Assembly (NCBI RefSeq): GCF_016808335.1
Contig: NC_053138.1
Coordinates: 55,148,951-55,212,950, forward strand
DNA: 64,000 nt
Source of the DNA: Panicum virgatum
Lineage: Eukaryota; Streptophyta; Magnoliopsida; Poales; Poaceae
Direction: 5' to 3'
A program made the translations under genes and the position numbers. Each line of letters opens with the position of its first letter. The first letter of the stretch is position 1. The notes beneath the pieces are model-generated. The model worked only from the letters and a program-made list of their open reading frames with translations. It did not search any database and was not told where the DNA came from. This document shows, piece after piece, positions 33,451 through 45,879 of this stretch.

Positions 33451-34906
33451 TGTTAACGCTCCTTAGCGCCCCCCAATTTATATACCGCAAACGCACGGGA
33501 TCGTGTAGCTTTTCCCTTAGAGTATTCCCCACAAGGTTTATCAATCCGTGGATCGATAAAGAACTACCCAAGATTTTCCATCTAATCTAACGGATCTATC
33601 CTAACATGAAGCATGAATTGCACATATAGAGTAACCTTTAATAGATATGAGTGCTGTGTAAAAGTTGATCTCATCCATGAACATAAGCGTAACCATAGCA
33701 AAACCAAAGACATGACTAGGCCTATTGTCATCTAGTTGTAGTTCAAGCTAACGAGCAAATAAATCACGCATCTCAATCAATGGCATCTTTAAACCCAAAA
33801 TCTCCAATCCGATCCTTCGATACCCCATCTACTTAAAGCAACGCCCTGTCACGACGCCCCCCTTTGGACGAAAGCACCCTGAAGCCGAACCCCCTTTGGT
33901 AGTTCCGCCATGAACCTCTAGCCACCATGACTACAAGATCATGCTAAGCGATCTATCTCAATAATAGATCTAGGATGAAGCAAACCCAAAGAAAAGAACG
34001 AAATCGAAAGAGAGAACATGGTCGCTAAAAGATTCGGAAGACATGATTATCATTACTCACATAATAGATTCGTTTGGATCGTCACCACCGAGTACATACC
34101 ATTGACGACTCCAACTAGCTCATGAACTCCACCATGGCACAACCACGCAGGGAGGCCATGGCAGCTAGGGGCGGCCTAAGCCATCTCCTAGACAACTTAG
34201 AAGACTTGCGGCGGCCGTCGTCTCCCTCCGGTCTTGGCCCTAGGTTTTCGTCGAGTTCTGGGTGGATGGATACCGCGAGTTGAATAAGGTGCGAGCTATT
34301 TATTAGCCGAGGAAGCCACCGGTCGAAGGGGAGGCCGAACCGCCTCGGAAACGGGCTAGGCCGGCCGGCTCATGGGCCTAGGCCGGCCGGCCTACCCTCT
34401 TTCGGGCCTGCGTCGGTCTCATCTTTCGCGTGTAGACTCCTCGCATCTTCTAGAGTTTATGTCCTTCACGATTGCACCCCTTTGGACGTCGATATCTTGG
34501 AGATATCTTCGAGGAAAGGATAGGATAGAGAATCCTTCCTTAAATCTTCATTTTCTTTGCTTAATCCCGAAGTATCTTGATCTCATCTTCGTGGGCTTGG
34601 TCCTTTGGGCTCTCTTGGAGGATGGATGTGCATGAATGGGCTTCGAATCAACATGGGCTTTGATCCTTCCTTTGGGCTTTGGCCTTCGTCTTTCTCTGTG
34701 TTAGCGCTCGATCACGGGCCTCGTCATTTCATGCTCCAAAATAAGCCAAAAACCTGCAAAAATGAAGTTCCTCCAAAATATATGTGCAAGTGTGAAAATG
34801 ACCAATAATTAGGCCGGGGTTAGGACGGTTAGTGATTTTGATATTAAATTCATGCCATTATCAAAGATAAACAAGGGACAAAAGGGGTACTTAAGGAGCG
34901 CCAACA
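33451..34906 (-). repeat. 3' LTR (left) of the non-coding element
   Basis: TGTTAACGCTCC...GGAGCGCCAACA. A TATA-like position on the minus strand (34296-34305) reads CTAATAAATAG, one base off the clean box in the right LTR. The LTR includes the CGGCCGGC-rich quasi-palindrome near 34360-34395 (CTAGGCCGGCCGGCT and its near mirror), shared with the right LTR. Confidence 0.88.
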
Positions 34907-37900
34907 TTCCCCCATGCTTAAACCATGCTCGTCCTCGAGTAAGTCCAAGAGTTTTGCTTATAAAGAAATCAGCGTTGCCCCTCAATGTCCTCTCTGCACT
35001 TAGTCATACATAACAAGACATATTGTTTTCTCAAGTATTTATCATTTATGTTCATGTTGTGACCGGCTACTTTTTCATTATGGAAGATAGACTAGCAATT
35101 AAAGAACAAGCCACAATAATAAATAAATGCAATGCTATCAAACTTAAGCGAACTTCAAACATTTACCTTGTTTCATCATGAAGAGTTTTCAAAAGAATGC
35201 ATATCAAACATAAGTGAGGTTCTCTTGCAAAAGATCATGGAAACACTCATCTCATCAAGTTGTTCAAGCCTACATTAGATTGTCTTCAACCTATTCTACT
35301 CATATATAAAAGTGGAAGGCTTATGTGGAGCTTGGTAGGTAAAAACAATTCTAGCAAAACATTATATCTGAAATATTGTCAAACTAATAGAGAGATCTAT
35401 TGGATTTACTGAGACTTGTCAAAAAAGCTATTGGAAAATAATGTTGGAGGAGGAGAAAGATGAAACACACACATTTAGATAGGTGGACATGTGCAAGTGG
35501 CAAATGGATGATCCCGAGACACAAATGAAGTTCTCGTTATTGGATTGCACATGGTTGGAAGATTTGAGTATGGAATAATTCTTCAAAATAACTTGGAAAA
35601 TTAATGAAGCCAAAAAGAACTAAGGAGCATTTTATTCTTCTCTTTTTTCTTTCATTTTTCATTTTTTTATTTTTTTATTTTTCTCTTTTTCTTTCTTTTT
35701 GCTCTTTAGAACTTTTGATAACATAGAATATTTACCCAGCCATCCCCCCATGCTTGAACAAATGCTCGTCCTCGAATATGAATAGTGGGAGAACCAATTA
35801 GCTAGGGTAAGTATCTCAAATTCACCTTCTTCTTCGTAGAACCTCTTGAATCTCCGGGGAGCCTTGTCTCCCAAAACTTTTCTTTATATGGTGCCCTTGA
35901 TTCTTTTGATTCCGTCGAAATGATAATACATACTCAAATTGGGTTGTGGTCAAGGAGATAATCACAAAAATATATTTTTTGTTTAGGGTGGATATCCAGC
36001 GAGGTTTGCAAAATTCCCAAAGTAGAAACTCACAATGCATGGATAAATAGGCTAGCAGAAAGAAGGTTACACAAAAAAACAGAATGACCAGCTTCTTAGT
36101 CTCATACCAAAGAAATCAATCTTAATCCAACTCATCAAAATATAAGTTTGCAATCTAAAGGTTTCATCATGAAAGCATATGTATGTATATGCTTTGGTAG
36201 GTAGAACTTTGCAAGAGATTCACAAATGTAAATAGCATAGGAATTAAATTTTTCAAATTAAACAACACAAGGTGTAAGGTCATCGGTAGACTTAAATCAA
36301 AGAGCAACATAGAATATGTGGGTCTAGAATTTAGTCATTTAACCTCCACAAATAAAAGAGCCGGTATTTAATCATTTTAATTCCATTTAATTTAGAGCAA
36401 ATGGTCAAGTCATATACAACATAGCGTAGGTAAAATAAAGCAGCAACTTTCATCATTTTTCCATAAGCATAAGGCATTGCCAAAATGTATCAATGTGGTG
36501 AGCACAAAGTGATGATGGTTATCATTCATTGAAAACAAAAACAAATCTAGGTTGTACTCCTAGTAGCCATGTTATTATAGGGAGAGATATACAAAGGTTG
36601 CATCTATGGTTAAAGGCATATACTTACAAGCATTTAGAAAAAGAGAGAGTTGAGGAAGAATTACCGTCCTTCTCGATGCTCGTAATGAAGTGTAGCGCGG
36701 CCTCCCCCATACTAAAGCATTGTGCTAAGCATGGAAGAAGAATCATGAGCATCTTGTGGCAACCGTGATTATCTTATGCCATGAGATATTTTTTCCTTGT
36801 CCACGAAATCCTCCCCCATGCTTAGCATGATGCTAGGCATGGAAGGAGAAGATGGACCATCTTGCAATTCTCGAAGTCCTTCTCACATGTGTATGAATAT
36901 CATCTTCATTGTATCTTCACCTTTGTTGCCTCAATTTCCTTCAATCTTGTACAAAGCCATGGTCCCAATCATTGCTTCACGTCGTCGTCGCCTCCTTCAA
37001 TTCCTCGTTGTCCCATTGCTGCCTCATCTTCACGAATTTTTCTTTCAATTTCCAGAAACAGAACATGTACTGAAATATTACTCCATTGCGAATTGCACGA
37101 ATTTTCCTTTCCAACGAGTCCTCATTCACCCAAAATTGATTCCGAACAAGAGGGTTATGTCCATTTTGTCCCAGCGCTGCAATCTGTTCCAACGAATTTC
37201 AGAACGCGCAACGTCCAATGTTCTTGCCATATCTCCTTGTATGGGTCTTCAAATTCATTGATCTTGGATGCGTTGGAACGGGAATTTCATGGAGCTTCTG
37301 AATATCAACTTTTTATTCCTTGTACGTCTCTATCCATGTGCAAAATTTGATGAAAACAACGGGGCTTGCTCTCAAACTTTGGAGATGTTGACGAATTTGA
37401 TTTCCTCTTTGATCACGAATTCATGGGAATGCTTTGTCATGCCTACAAAACAATCAAGTGCACACACTACCACCGGGGTGACGGTCGGGAGTAGAGACAA
37501 ATGCCAACAAACCAAGCATCCCTAGACTCAACTTGTGGCATGAACAATGGAATGGATGCAAAGTGCAAATCCAAGGTTAGCAAAAACAAGTGTTAACATG
37601 GTTGAAAGGACCTTTCAATATTGTTCCACAACTAGATTATTCAAAAATAATTGCTAAGAGGGACAAAAAGCCTTCGCGACACTTCATAAGAAATGAGGCT
37701 TTTGTCAATGAAAAGGTTATTTATCGAAAAGGACCAAACAACCGAGCTAACAAAGTTTTAGAAGTAGGTTTATGGGTTTCCTATATTTTTGGCTTAAAAC
37801 AAAAAAAATTTAAGAGAGAGTGTTGGGTATAGAAATTCTATCTAAGGTGTTTTTTAAAAAAAACTAGAGAGAAACAAAAGTTAGATTTTTTTTTGAAAGA

Positions 37901-40319
37901 AAAACATAACCTAATGTTTTAGAATTGCTCTATGAGTGGTTTTTCTAAGGGTTTTAGGATCTCAAAAGCGAGGCTAGTCAATGTTTTTAGAAAAAGTTTT
38001 ATTTTTAATGCAACATGCAATGCAATGCAATGCAATGGTGAGACGAACAACATGGTATGCAATGCAACACGGGGTGGGTGAACAAAATGATATGACATGA
38101 TGAGGTGGTCTAAAACAAAACAAAACGTTAGCCTAAGTTAACTAGCCACAAGTTTAGAAACAAAGGGTGGTGCAACACTTCATATTTCCCTCTAAAAGGA
38201 TACAAATAAAAAGACTCTAAACACTAATAGGTACACAAAAAGGTCTACAAGTTTCCCAAGATCAAATAACAAAGTGCTCCCTCAATAACATTTAGAATGA
38301 ACAACATGAAGTTGTGGTTTTTGTTAGAGCAATGGTACAATGTTACTCGATATTCCGATTAAAGAGTGCAATGTAGACGGTCATATTAATATATATAATA
38401 AAAGATCGGGGTTGCCTCCCGCAAAGCGCTTCATTTAAAGTCATAGAGCTCGACTTTCTTACCTTCAAATTGATGCGAAGCCATGGTCCTTCATGCAAGA
38501 GGTGAAGGTGTTCCATGCAGCTCTTATTCCACTTCCCATGTTGGACATGATCAATTACGCTTAATGGAAAATTTGTCCAATCATCTCTCACATCATCGTC
38601 ACCTCCTTCTTTGTTGTCCTTCATCGCTACCTTTCTTTTCACGGATTTTCCTCTCTGTCCAGATTGGGAGTTGCGCCAACCAATTGATCCAATGCAAGGT
38701 GCACAAAATATTCTTTCCAACAAGTCTTCATTTGCCCAAAACGCATTCCAATTGAGAGAGTTATGCCCATTTTTTCCCGTCACTGCAATATGCCATGTGC
38801 TGATTTTAGCACGTGCATCTCCGATGTTTGAGACATAGCTCCTCCCATGGGTCTTCAATTGTATCAATCATGGATGCGTTGAACCGAGGACTTGATGGAG
38901 ATCCTGAATATTCAACTTTCTTGCATTGTAAATCTCTGGACTTGTGCACAAAATTGATGAGGCTTAGCGACGTCCGTTCTTGAAACTTGAAGATGTTGAT
39001 GATGGCGTTCAAAATTTTGGGCATGGTTTTCCTCCTCATCATTTGAGTTTCAAGTCCTACATGGTTAGTGAAATTCGGGGCTTCTCCCGACATATGCTCT
39101 TTTAGGGTCATGAGCTTGACCAAGCGTAAAGCAAGATCGAAATTTGCAATTATTTGTAAACATATGCAACACAATCACATCCTCAATTAAATTTCATCAA
39201 CAAGGCATGGTGTAATTAAATGCAGCATGTGTTTCTTGCATAGCGCAGAGCTCATTATTAGGCAGAGGTTCTTTAAGCGTGAAATCAACATTCTCAAGAA
39301 ACTCTAGCCTATCATCATGAAAAGAACAAGGCATATAATTTAAACTTTCATTCCGACTATCGGTTCGAGCATGAGATTTTTAAAAATTATCAACAAAACC
39401 AATAGAAGCTTGAGAATTCAATTTATACCTTAGCCTCGGAGCTTTTTCATACTCATTGGAGTCGTGGTGCTTTGTGCGAGATGTCATCTTGATGCATTCT
39501 TCGTGGTCCATCGTGGTTTGCTTCTCACGTCTCCATATGTTGAATGTTGCGCTCTTGTAATCCGTCGTGGTTTGTTTGCAACATCTTCGTTTGTCGAAGG
39601 TCGACCGCTTGTGCCTTCATTTGCCAATGTCATTGGTATTCTTCCTCTGCTCCAAGCCTCTGAATTTTATCATGTACGCTTGATGAAAGCATCGCCCAAG
39701 CTCCTCTTCATTGTTGTCATCGTCATCTTCTCTATCTTGTTCTCATCTCGTTGCTCCTGCCTCTTCTTCATGTAATATCTCATGTATACTCAACATAACA
39801 TATACCAAAATATAGATCTATTGAAATGTTTATGAAATTACCTTTCCAACGAGTGGTCATTCATATTAAACCGAGTCCAAACGAGGGAGTTTTGCCCGTT
39901 TCACTTTTGGCGCTGCGTGCTGTCCAGAAATTTTCAGAGTGCACACCCTTCAATGTTTTGGCCATAACCGCTTGTAAGAATCTCCGATTGACTTGGTTCT
40001 TGATTTGTTGGAACGGAAACTTCGTGGAGCTTTTGAATATCCAAAAATATGCTGCTATTTTCTTCTGAGGTCAAGCTGGACATTGATGAGAACAATATCT
40101 TCTTGTGAATTCATCCAAAGATGTCAATGATCTCGATCATGTGGTCTTTGGAATGTAGTGTCGTGCGTCCCTAGGCTTCAAGGTCATCACCATTGATTAC
40201 CAGCAAATATCACGGCTTCAATGATGTGTCTTCTCCATTATTCTTGCTCTACCCAAGGTGTCGGGATTGGAAGATACTCCAGTGCTTCGTGTTGATGATC
40301 CGAACGGTTTCCTTCCTTG

Positions 40320-40681
40320 TAGACCTGGGCATCCTCTGGGCCAGGTCGGGTTCGGGTCGGGCCAAAAAAAGCCCGGTGTTTTTTCTAGCGGCCCGTGCCC
40401 GACCCGACCCGGTGGCCGGGCCGTAAAATTGAGCCCGCACCCGACCCGACAGCCAATCGGGTCGGGTCGGGTCGGGCCGGGCCTATGTAAAATGTTGGGT
40501 TCCTTCGGATTTTTCGGGTTTCAGGTCAAAATTTTTAGCCCGTGCCCGGCCCGTCAGTCATACCGGGTCAAAAATTTTGACCCGAGCCCGCCCATCAAAC
40601 TCTTCGGGTCGGGTCGGGTCGGGCTATTTTCGGGCGGGTTGGGTCGGGTCCGTCGGGTCGGGCAGCCCATGCCCAGGTCTA
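40320..40681. mobile_element. hAT-type MITE, 362 bp, inside the LTR element
   Basis: Perfect 13-bp terminal inverted repeats TAGACCTGGGCAT and ATGCCCAGGTCTA, flanked by a perfect 8-bp target duplication CTTCCTTG (40312-40319 and 40682-40689), the hAT length. The interior is built from GGGTCGGGTCGGG and its complement, so it folds back strongly. No transposase. It is younger than the host LTR element. Confidence 0.95.
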
Positions 40682-41669
40682 CTTCCTTGATAGCATCACT
40701 CGATTAGAAGTATATCGAGCATCCCACTGGAGAAGATAGGTGGTGTCGTGGTTCTTGTAATCTTGTTGCCTCCAGCTTTGGTCAACTTCAAATCATCATC
40801 TTTTGCGTACACAGCCTTCCAATCATCATTTGACATCGTCATCACCTTCTTCGTCGGTTGCTACTGCCTCTGTCCTCATTGAATTCCCCTTCATCCAGTG
40901 TAGAACATGTACCAAACTTCTGCTCCATTGCAAGGTGCATCAAATTATATTTTCAACAAGTGGTCATTCGCCCCAATTGGACTCCGGATAAAGTAGTTAT
41001 GCTTGTTTTATTACGGCGCTGCAATCTGTCCAGAGGGATTTCAGAACGCGCAGTGTTGAAAGATTTTACCATAACTCTTCACACCGATCTCCAAAGTTGA
41101 CGGTTCTTGATCCGTTGAAAAGAAGACTTGATGGAGCTTGAAAATAATATATTATTTGCTCATGGTACTTCTCTGATCTTGGATGAAAAACTCATCACAA
41201 CAGTAACACTTCATAGATGATGATGATCGCACAATTTTCTTCGCGGGCATGCTTCATACCTATTGCTTGAACAAACAATTCTTCCCAAAAACATTAGTCT
41301 TTAAAATTAATTGACACGGCAGCATACCTTATTTATCATCTTTTTTTTGGGGGAGTGGGGACTCGATAGCGGATGCTGGGCCACTAACAAAAGTTAGCAC
41401 CTACCACTAAAGAGCGAATCTTGATGTTGTTGCCATCATGTCGATGTGGACGTTGTCGATGTTCCATGTCGAGGCTCCTCGATCATCTTGTTGCCGATTG
41501 TTGAAATTTGTTGAAGTGGATTATGGACTTCTCAAAGTCCAAGTTTGGTGTCTAGCTTTTTCCACCTGCTTTCAAGGACACAAACAAGAAAACAAAGGTA
41601 TATGCAATTATAAAAATTAGGGTTAGTCCAAAAAACTAGATAGATCGCCCTAGGGTTCGAGTTGCCGAT

Positions 41670-41686
41670 CCCCGGTAACGGCGCCA
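41670..41686 (-). promoter_or_regulatory. Primer-binding site, tRNA-Asp type
   Basis: Minus strand TGGCGCCGTTACCGGGG, 8 nt inside the 5' LTR. It differs from the copy at 33426 by one base (A for G). Confidence 0.75.
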
Positions 41687-41694
41687 GAAAAGAT

Positions 41695-43157
41695 TGTTGA
41701 CGCTCCGTAGCGCCCCAATTTATATACCGCAAACGCACGGGATCGTGTAGCTTTTCTCTTAGAGTATTCCCCCAAGGTTTATCAATCCGTGGATTGACAA
41801 AGAACTACCCAAGGTTTTCCATCTAATCTAATGGATCTATCCTAACATGAAGCATGAATTGCACATATAGAGTAACCTTTAATAGATATGAGTACTGTGT
41901 AAAGGTTGATCTCATCCATGAACATAGGCGTAAACATAGCAAAACCAAAGATATGACTAGGCATATTGTCATCTAGTTGTAGTTCAAGCTAACGAGCAAA
42001 TAAATCATGCATCTCAATCAATGGCATCTTTAAACCCAAAATCTCCAATCCGATCCTTCGATACCCCATCTACTTAAAGCAACGCCCTGTCACGACGCCC
42101 CCTTTGGACGAAAGCACCCTGAAGCAAGTCGAACCCCCTTTGGTAGTTCCGCCATGAACCTCTAGCCACCATGACTACAAGATCATGCTAAGAGATCTAT
42201 CTCGATAATAGATCTAGGATGAAGCAAACCCAAAGAAAAGAACAAAATCGAAAGAGAGAACATGGTCGCTAAAAGATTCGGAAGACATGATTATCATTAC
42301 TCACATAATAGATTCGTTTGGATCGTCACCACCGAGTACATACCATTGACGACTCCAACTAGCTCATGAACTCCACCATGGCACAACCACGCAGGGAGGC
42401 CATGGCAGCTAGGGGCGAACTAAGCCATCTCCTAGACAACTTCGAAGACTTGCGGCGGCAGTCGTCTCCCTCCGGTCTTGGCCCTAGGTTTTCGTCGAGT
42501 TCTGGGTAGATGGATGACGCGAGTTGAATAAGGTGCGAGCTATTTATAAGCCGAGGAAGCCACCGGTCGAAGGGGAGGCCGAACCGCCTCGGAAACGGGC
42601 TAGGCCGGCCGGCTCATGTGCCTAGGCCGGCCGGCCTACCCTCTTTCGGGCCTGCCTCGGTCTCATCTTTCGCGTGTAGACTCCTCGCATCTTCTAGAGT
42701 TTATGTCCTTCACGATTGCACCCCTTTGGACGTCGTTATCTTGGAGATATCTTCGAGGAAAGGATAGAGGATAGGATAGAGAATCCTTACTTAAATCTTC
42801 ATTTGCTTTGCTTAATCCCGAAGTATCTTGATCTCATCTTCATGGGCTTGGTCCTTTGGGCTCTCTTGGAGGATGGATGTGCATGAATGGGCTTCGAATC
42901 AACATGGGTTTTGGTCCTTCCTTTGGGCTTTGGCATTCGTCTTTCTCTGTGTTAGCGCTCGATCACGGGCCTCGTCATTTCATGCTCCAAAATAAGCCAA
43001 AAACCTGCAAAAACAAAGTTCCTCCAAAATATATGTGCAAGTGTGAAAATGACCAATAATTAGGCCGGGGTTAGGATGGTTAGTGATTTTGATATTAAAT
43101 TCATACCATTATCAAGGATAAACAAGGGATAAAAGGGGTACTCAAGGAGCGCCAACA
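41695..43157 (-). repeat. 5' LTR (right) of the non-coding element
   Basis: TGTTGACGCTCC...GGAGCGCCAACA, 1,463 bp, nearly identical to the left LTR apart from scattered changes and small indels (for example AAGTC near 42125 and an extra AGGATAG near 42770). The clean TATA box CTTATAAATAGC (minus) is at 42539-42550. The PBS is at 41670-41686 on its inner side. The outer flank is GTGCC; the matching duplication cannot be found because the other end is truncated. Confidence 0.88.
42539..42550 (-). promoter_or_regulatory. TATA box in the 5' LTR
   Basis: Minus strand CTTATAAATAGC, matching the plant TATA consensus. In this orientation it would start the element's transcript about 0.6 kb into the LTR. 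Confidence 0.6.
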
Positions 43158-45424
43158 GTGCCAATCTAACATCTGGAATAAAAAAACTATAAGTGTTGAT
43201 GATGTAGCGTGTATATTTTGTTAAACATATATCAATAATCAATAAAATACTAAATCACCATTTGGTGCTGACCCTATGGGTATCCTCCAGTATTGATCAA
43301 AGAGATTAAAGTTTGTTCAGATGGACGGCTCCTATTTTTTCAATCATTGTAAAATTTCTCACTTTACCATCATTGTAAAAGAGCTCATATTTTATATGTA
43401 TCTAGAATATATTTGTCTAGCTGCATAGCGAAGTCTATGAATCTAGAAAATTCAAAACGACTAATAATTTAGAACGGAAGGAATACTAATTATTTGAAAC
43501 AGGTCCGAAATTAAGAGTTGATATTTATTGCATCTATATATGTGATCTGCGTGTTCTTCGGTGCAACAATAAGGGTCAGAGTGTGTGGAGATAAATTCTT
43601 CCATGTGAACTTTTTAGCTCGTGATGTGAATGAAGCTCATTAAGACCTTTTCTTTGCACACATCAAAGCGATAGACGGCCCGTGGGACATGGGAGTATAC
43701 AGGTCATTTTTCCTCCCTGTTGCTCTGGTCAGCAATGTTCGACACCTATATGTCAAGAATTCTAGGTACAGATTTGTCAGCTGTGGCCTTGAGTGTAGGT
43801 ACGTGAGTGTTTGAGTTGTACTGTGTAATCTTAAAAAAATTATATAGCGTGGTACGCACATACCCCCTCCATTTTAAATTATAGAACAATCTAAATTTTT
43901 AGATATATAGTTTTTCTATATACCTCGATATAGTATATGTAAATACATAGTATGTTATTTGGAAAAGTCAAAATGTATTATAATTGAAACTAGAGGGGGG
44001 CAAAATATGTTTTCTTTACATCATATGCAGTTGTTTTTTTAGCTATTCACGGGGTCGGTGTAACTCAATATATTCCAAAAAAGTTTTGAGCACATGGGCT
44101 ACCAAAGCACAAAACTTGTTTATCTAGCTCCTACCGCAAGATCAAAATGTTAATTACTTACTGCCTCTCAAAATTTGATCCTGAATATTTATGTCACATA
44201 ATGGAGGACAAAGTGACTTTTTTTTTTGCGAGAAAGGACAAAATGAGTTGAATCTGCTGATTCCATCGACTTGTCGGTTTCACCGCAAGGAAAAGCCATC
44301 CTTGTCCCTGTTTTTTTTATTTCTTTTATGCTACCTATGTGTTCCCCCTCTTTTGCTGTCGGAGACAGGACAAAAATTCTGCAAAAGTGGAAGAAATTCG
44401 AAATCGTTTCGTAATTATATCCATTGTCAGGTGGCTTATCTCAAAAGTTTGCCAAAGTCAACTTTAAACCGTCCCGACCTTTTTTTTTTTTTGGGAACAA
44501 CCGTCCCGACCATTGGGATGGTCCTGAACTCGTGATGCGCCTGCCTGAGCGCTCTCCGCTCTCTTTGAACGGGTCCGGTTCTTAATCCGCTGGGACCTGA
44601 AAAGATATAATTCTCTTCAAAAGTCCCAAATACATCCGTGAAAACAATTTTCAAAAAGGTGCAATTTTAAAAGGCCAAACCAAGTACATCATTGCTTCTT
44701 CAAATTTCTGCCTTTGTGCCTTCCACCATGAAGCAAAAAATTGTACTCTTTGATACCTTACATTTTTTTCCTTGAATTTTGAAAAACTACAGAATATTGG
44801 TTACAAGAAGGTGTTGGAAGATTTATTCATGAACCCAAATAATAAAGTGCGATAACAAAAAGATTTTCCATGCATGTGGAGAGACCGAGAAATGTGAACC
44901 ACATGAAGCACACTACGCAATCATAGTCGTTTAGATAGATGTGCATGATGATGACGAAAGTGTACCTTAAAAAGGAGGGTAAATATCGTAGTTAATAGTT
45001 TCTTTGTGCTGTTGATGTTGATGTAGTGCCTTCCTCATCTTTGCCAGCCTAATCAGGTCGCACCTAACTTTACATGTCATATAAGTAGAAAAATTTATTG
45101 TGATAATAAGTGTACGGTGCTATTGTAGTTAATAGAAAAATTTGCACCTTTGTTTAATGTTCAAATAGTTTTGCTTGACCTTTTTTTATGGAAAATGTAC
45201 ATTTTTTTCCTTCAAAAGTCTCAACTGCGATATGATGGGTCACCGTATTTAAACAAAGTAGGCAAAAATCAAGGCATAACCTCAGGCAGGCCGTCGTCAC
45301 TATAAAAAACGAAATGCAATAAACCCTCATTATTGAACATGCATTAATTGTTAGAAAAACGAACAAACACCATATCTCGTCGCCTATCTATAAGAAAAAT
45401 CTCACCGAAGTTCCATCCTCTCGC
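43158..45424. other. Intergenic AT-rich sequence with a MITE remnant
   Basis: A Stowaway-like foldback is present at about 43863-44000 (CCCCCTCCATTTTAAATTATA against TTATAATTGAAACTAGAGGGGGG). Sequence 44210-44400 weakly resembles the duplicated segment at 28975-29070 and 30400-30500 (GAGTTGAATCTG, GACTTGTCGGTTTCACC). T-runs occur at 44219 and 44479. No gene supported. Confidence 0.5.
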
Positions 45425-45879
45425 TGAGGGACCAAAAGGGCGACCAGAGGGGGGTGAATGAAAGCCAATAAAAATTCTCGCAAACTCAAGCTCCGGCTTA
45501 ATCCCAAAGTGCACACCCAACCCTAGAATCATCTGCACAGTGTGGAGTAGCTATGAAGGAGCTACACCAACACGAAAAGCCTTAGGAACCAAGGTGAACT
45601 GATGCGGAAGCAAGCAGAGAAGAAACAGTGCAAGAGACAGCAAGGTATATATCACCGGTTGATCCGACGCACAGCAGATGAGTACGTCGGTCTAACCGAT
45701 GACACAGAGCCTGCAGCAAAGAAAAACAATCACCGGTTAAACCGATGCCCCGGTTTGAACGGCGTCGGTTCAACTGGTGTTAGAGCACCGGATGATCCAA
45801 CAAAATCTAACACCAACGTCGGTGCAGTTGTCCAGAGGGACTATAAGACCGACAAGCCAAGCACCGGATAAACCGACGT

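Larger units (their letters stand above)
34907..41694 (-). other. Internal region with four diverged modules and PPT-like repeats
   Basis: No protein is encoded. Blocks containing CTTTCCAACGAGT, a CATTC-CCCAAA-like stretch, GCGCTGCAATCTGT-CCA, TTTCAGAACGCGCA and GATGGAGCTT-GAATAT recur about four times (near 37080-37330, 38715-38935, 39840-40060, 40920-41140) at irregular spacing. A polypurine-like block (TCCCCCATGCTT...GCTCGTCCTCGA on the plus strand) appears at 34908 and 35744, with weaker forms at 36702 and 36810. A nested hAT-type MITE is at 40320-40681. A T-rich run is at 35637-35710. Confidence 0.7.
33322..43157 (-). mobile_element. Non-coding LTR element, tandem LTR-internal-LTR-leader arrangement
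   Basis: Two 1.46-kb LTRs (33451-34906 and 41695-43157) flank a 6.8-kb internal region with no gag or pol, so this is a large non-autonomous element on the minus strand. The PPT (GCATGGGGGAA, minus) touches the left LTR, making it the 3' LTR. The tRNA-Asp-type PBS lies inside the right LTR. Unexpectedly the left LTR is followed on its outer side by a second PBS and 129 bp of leader (33322-33450) matching 41566-41694. That is the product of recombination between elements, with the second body then lost. Confidence 0.85.
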
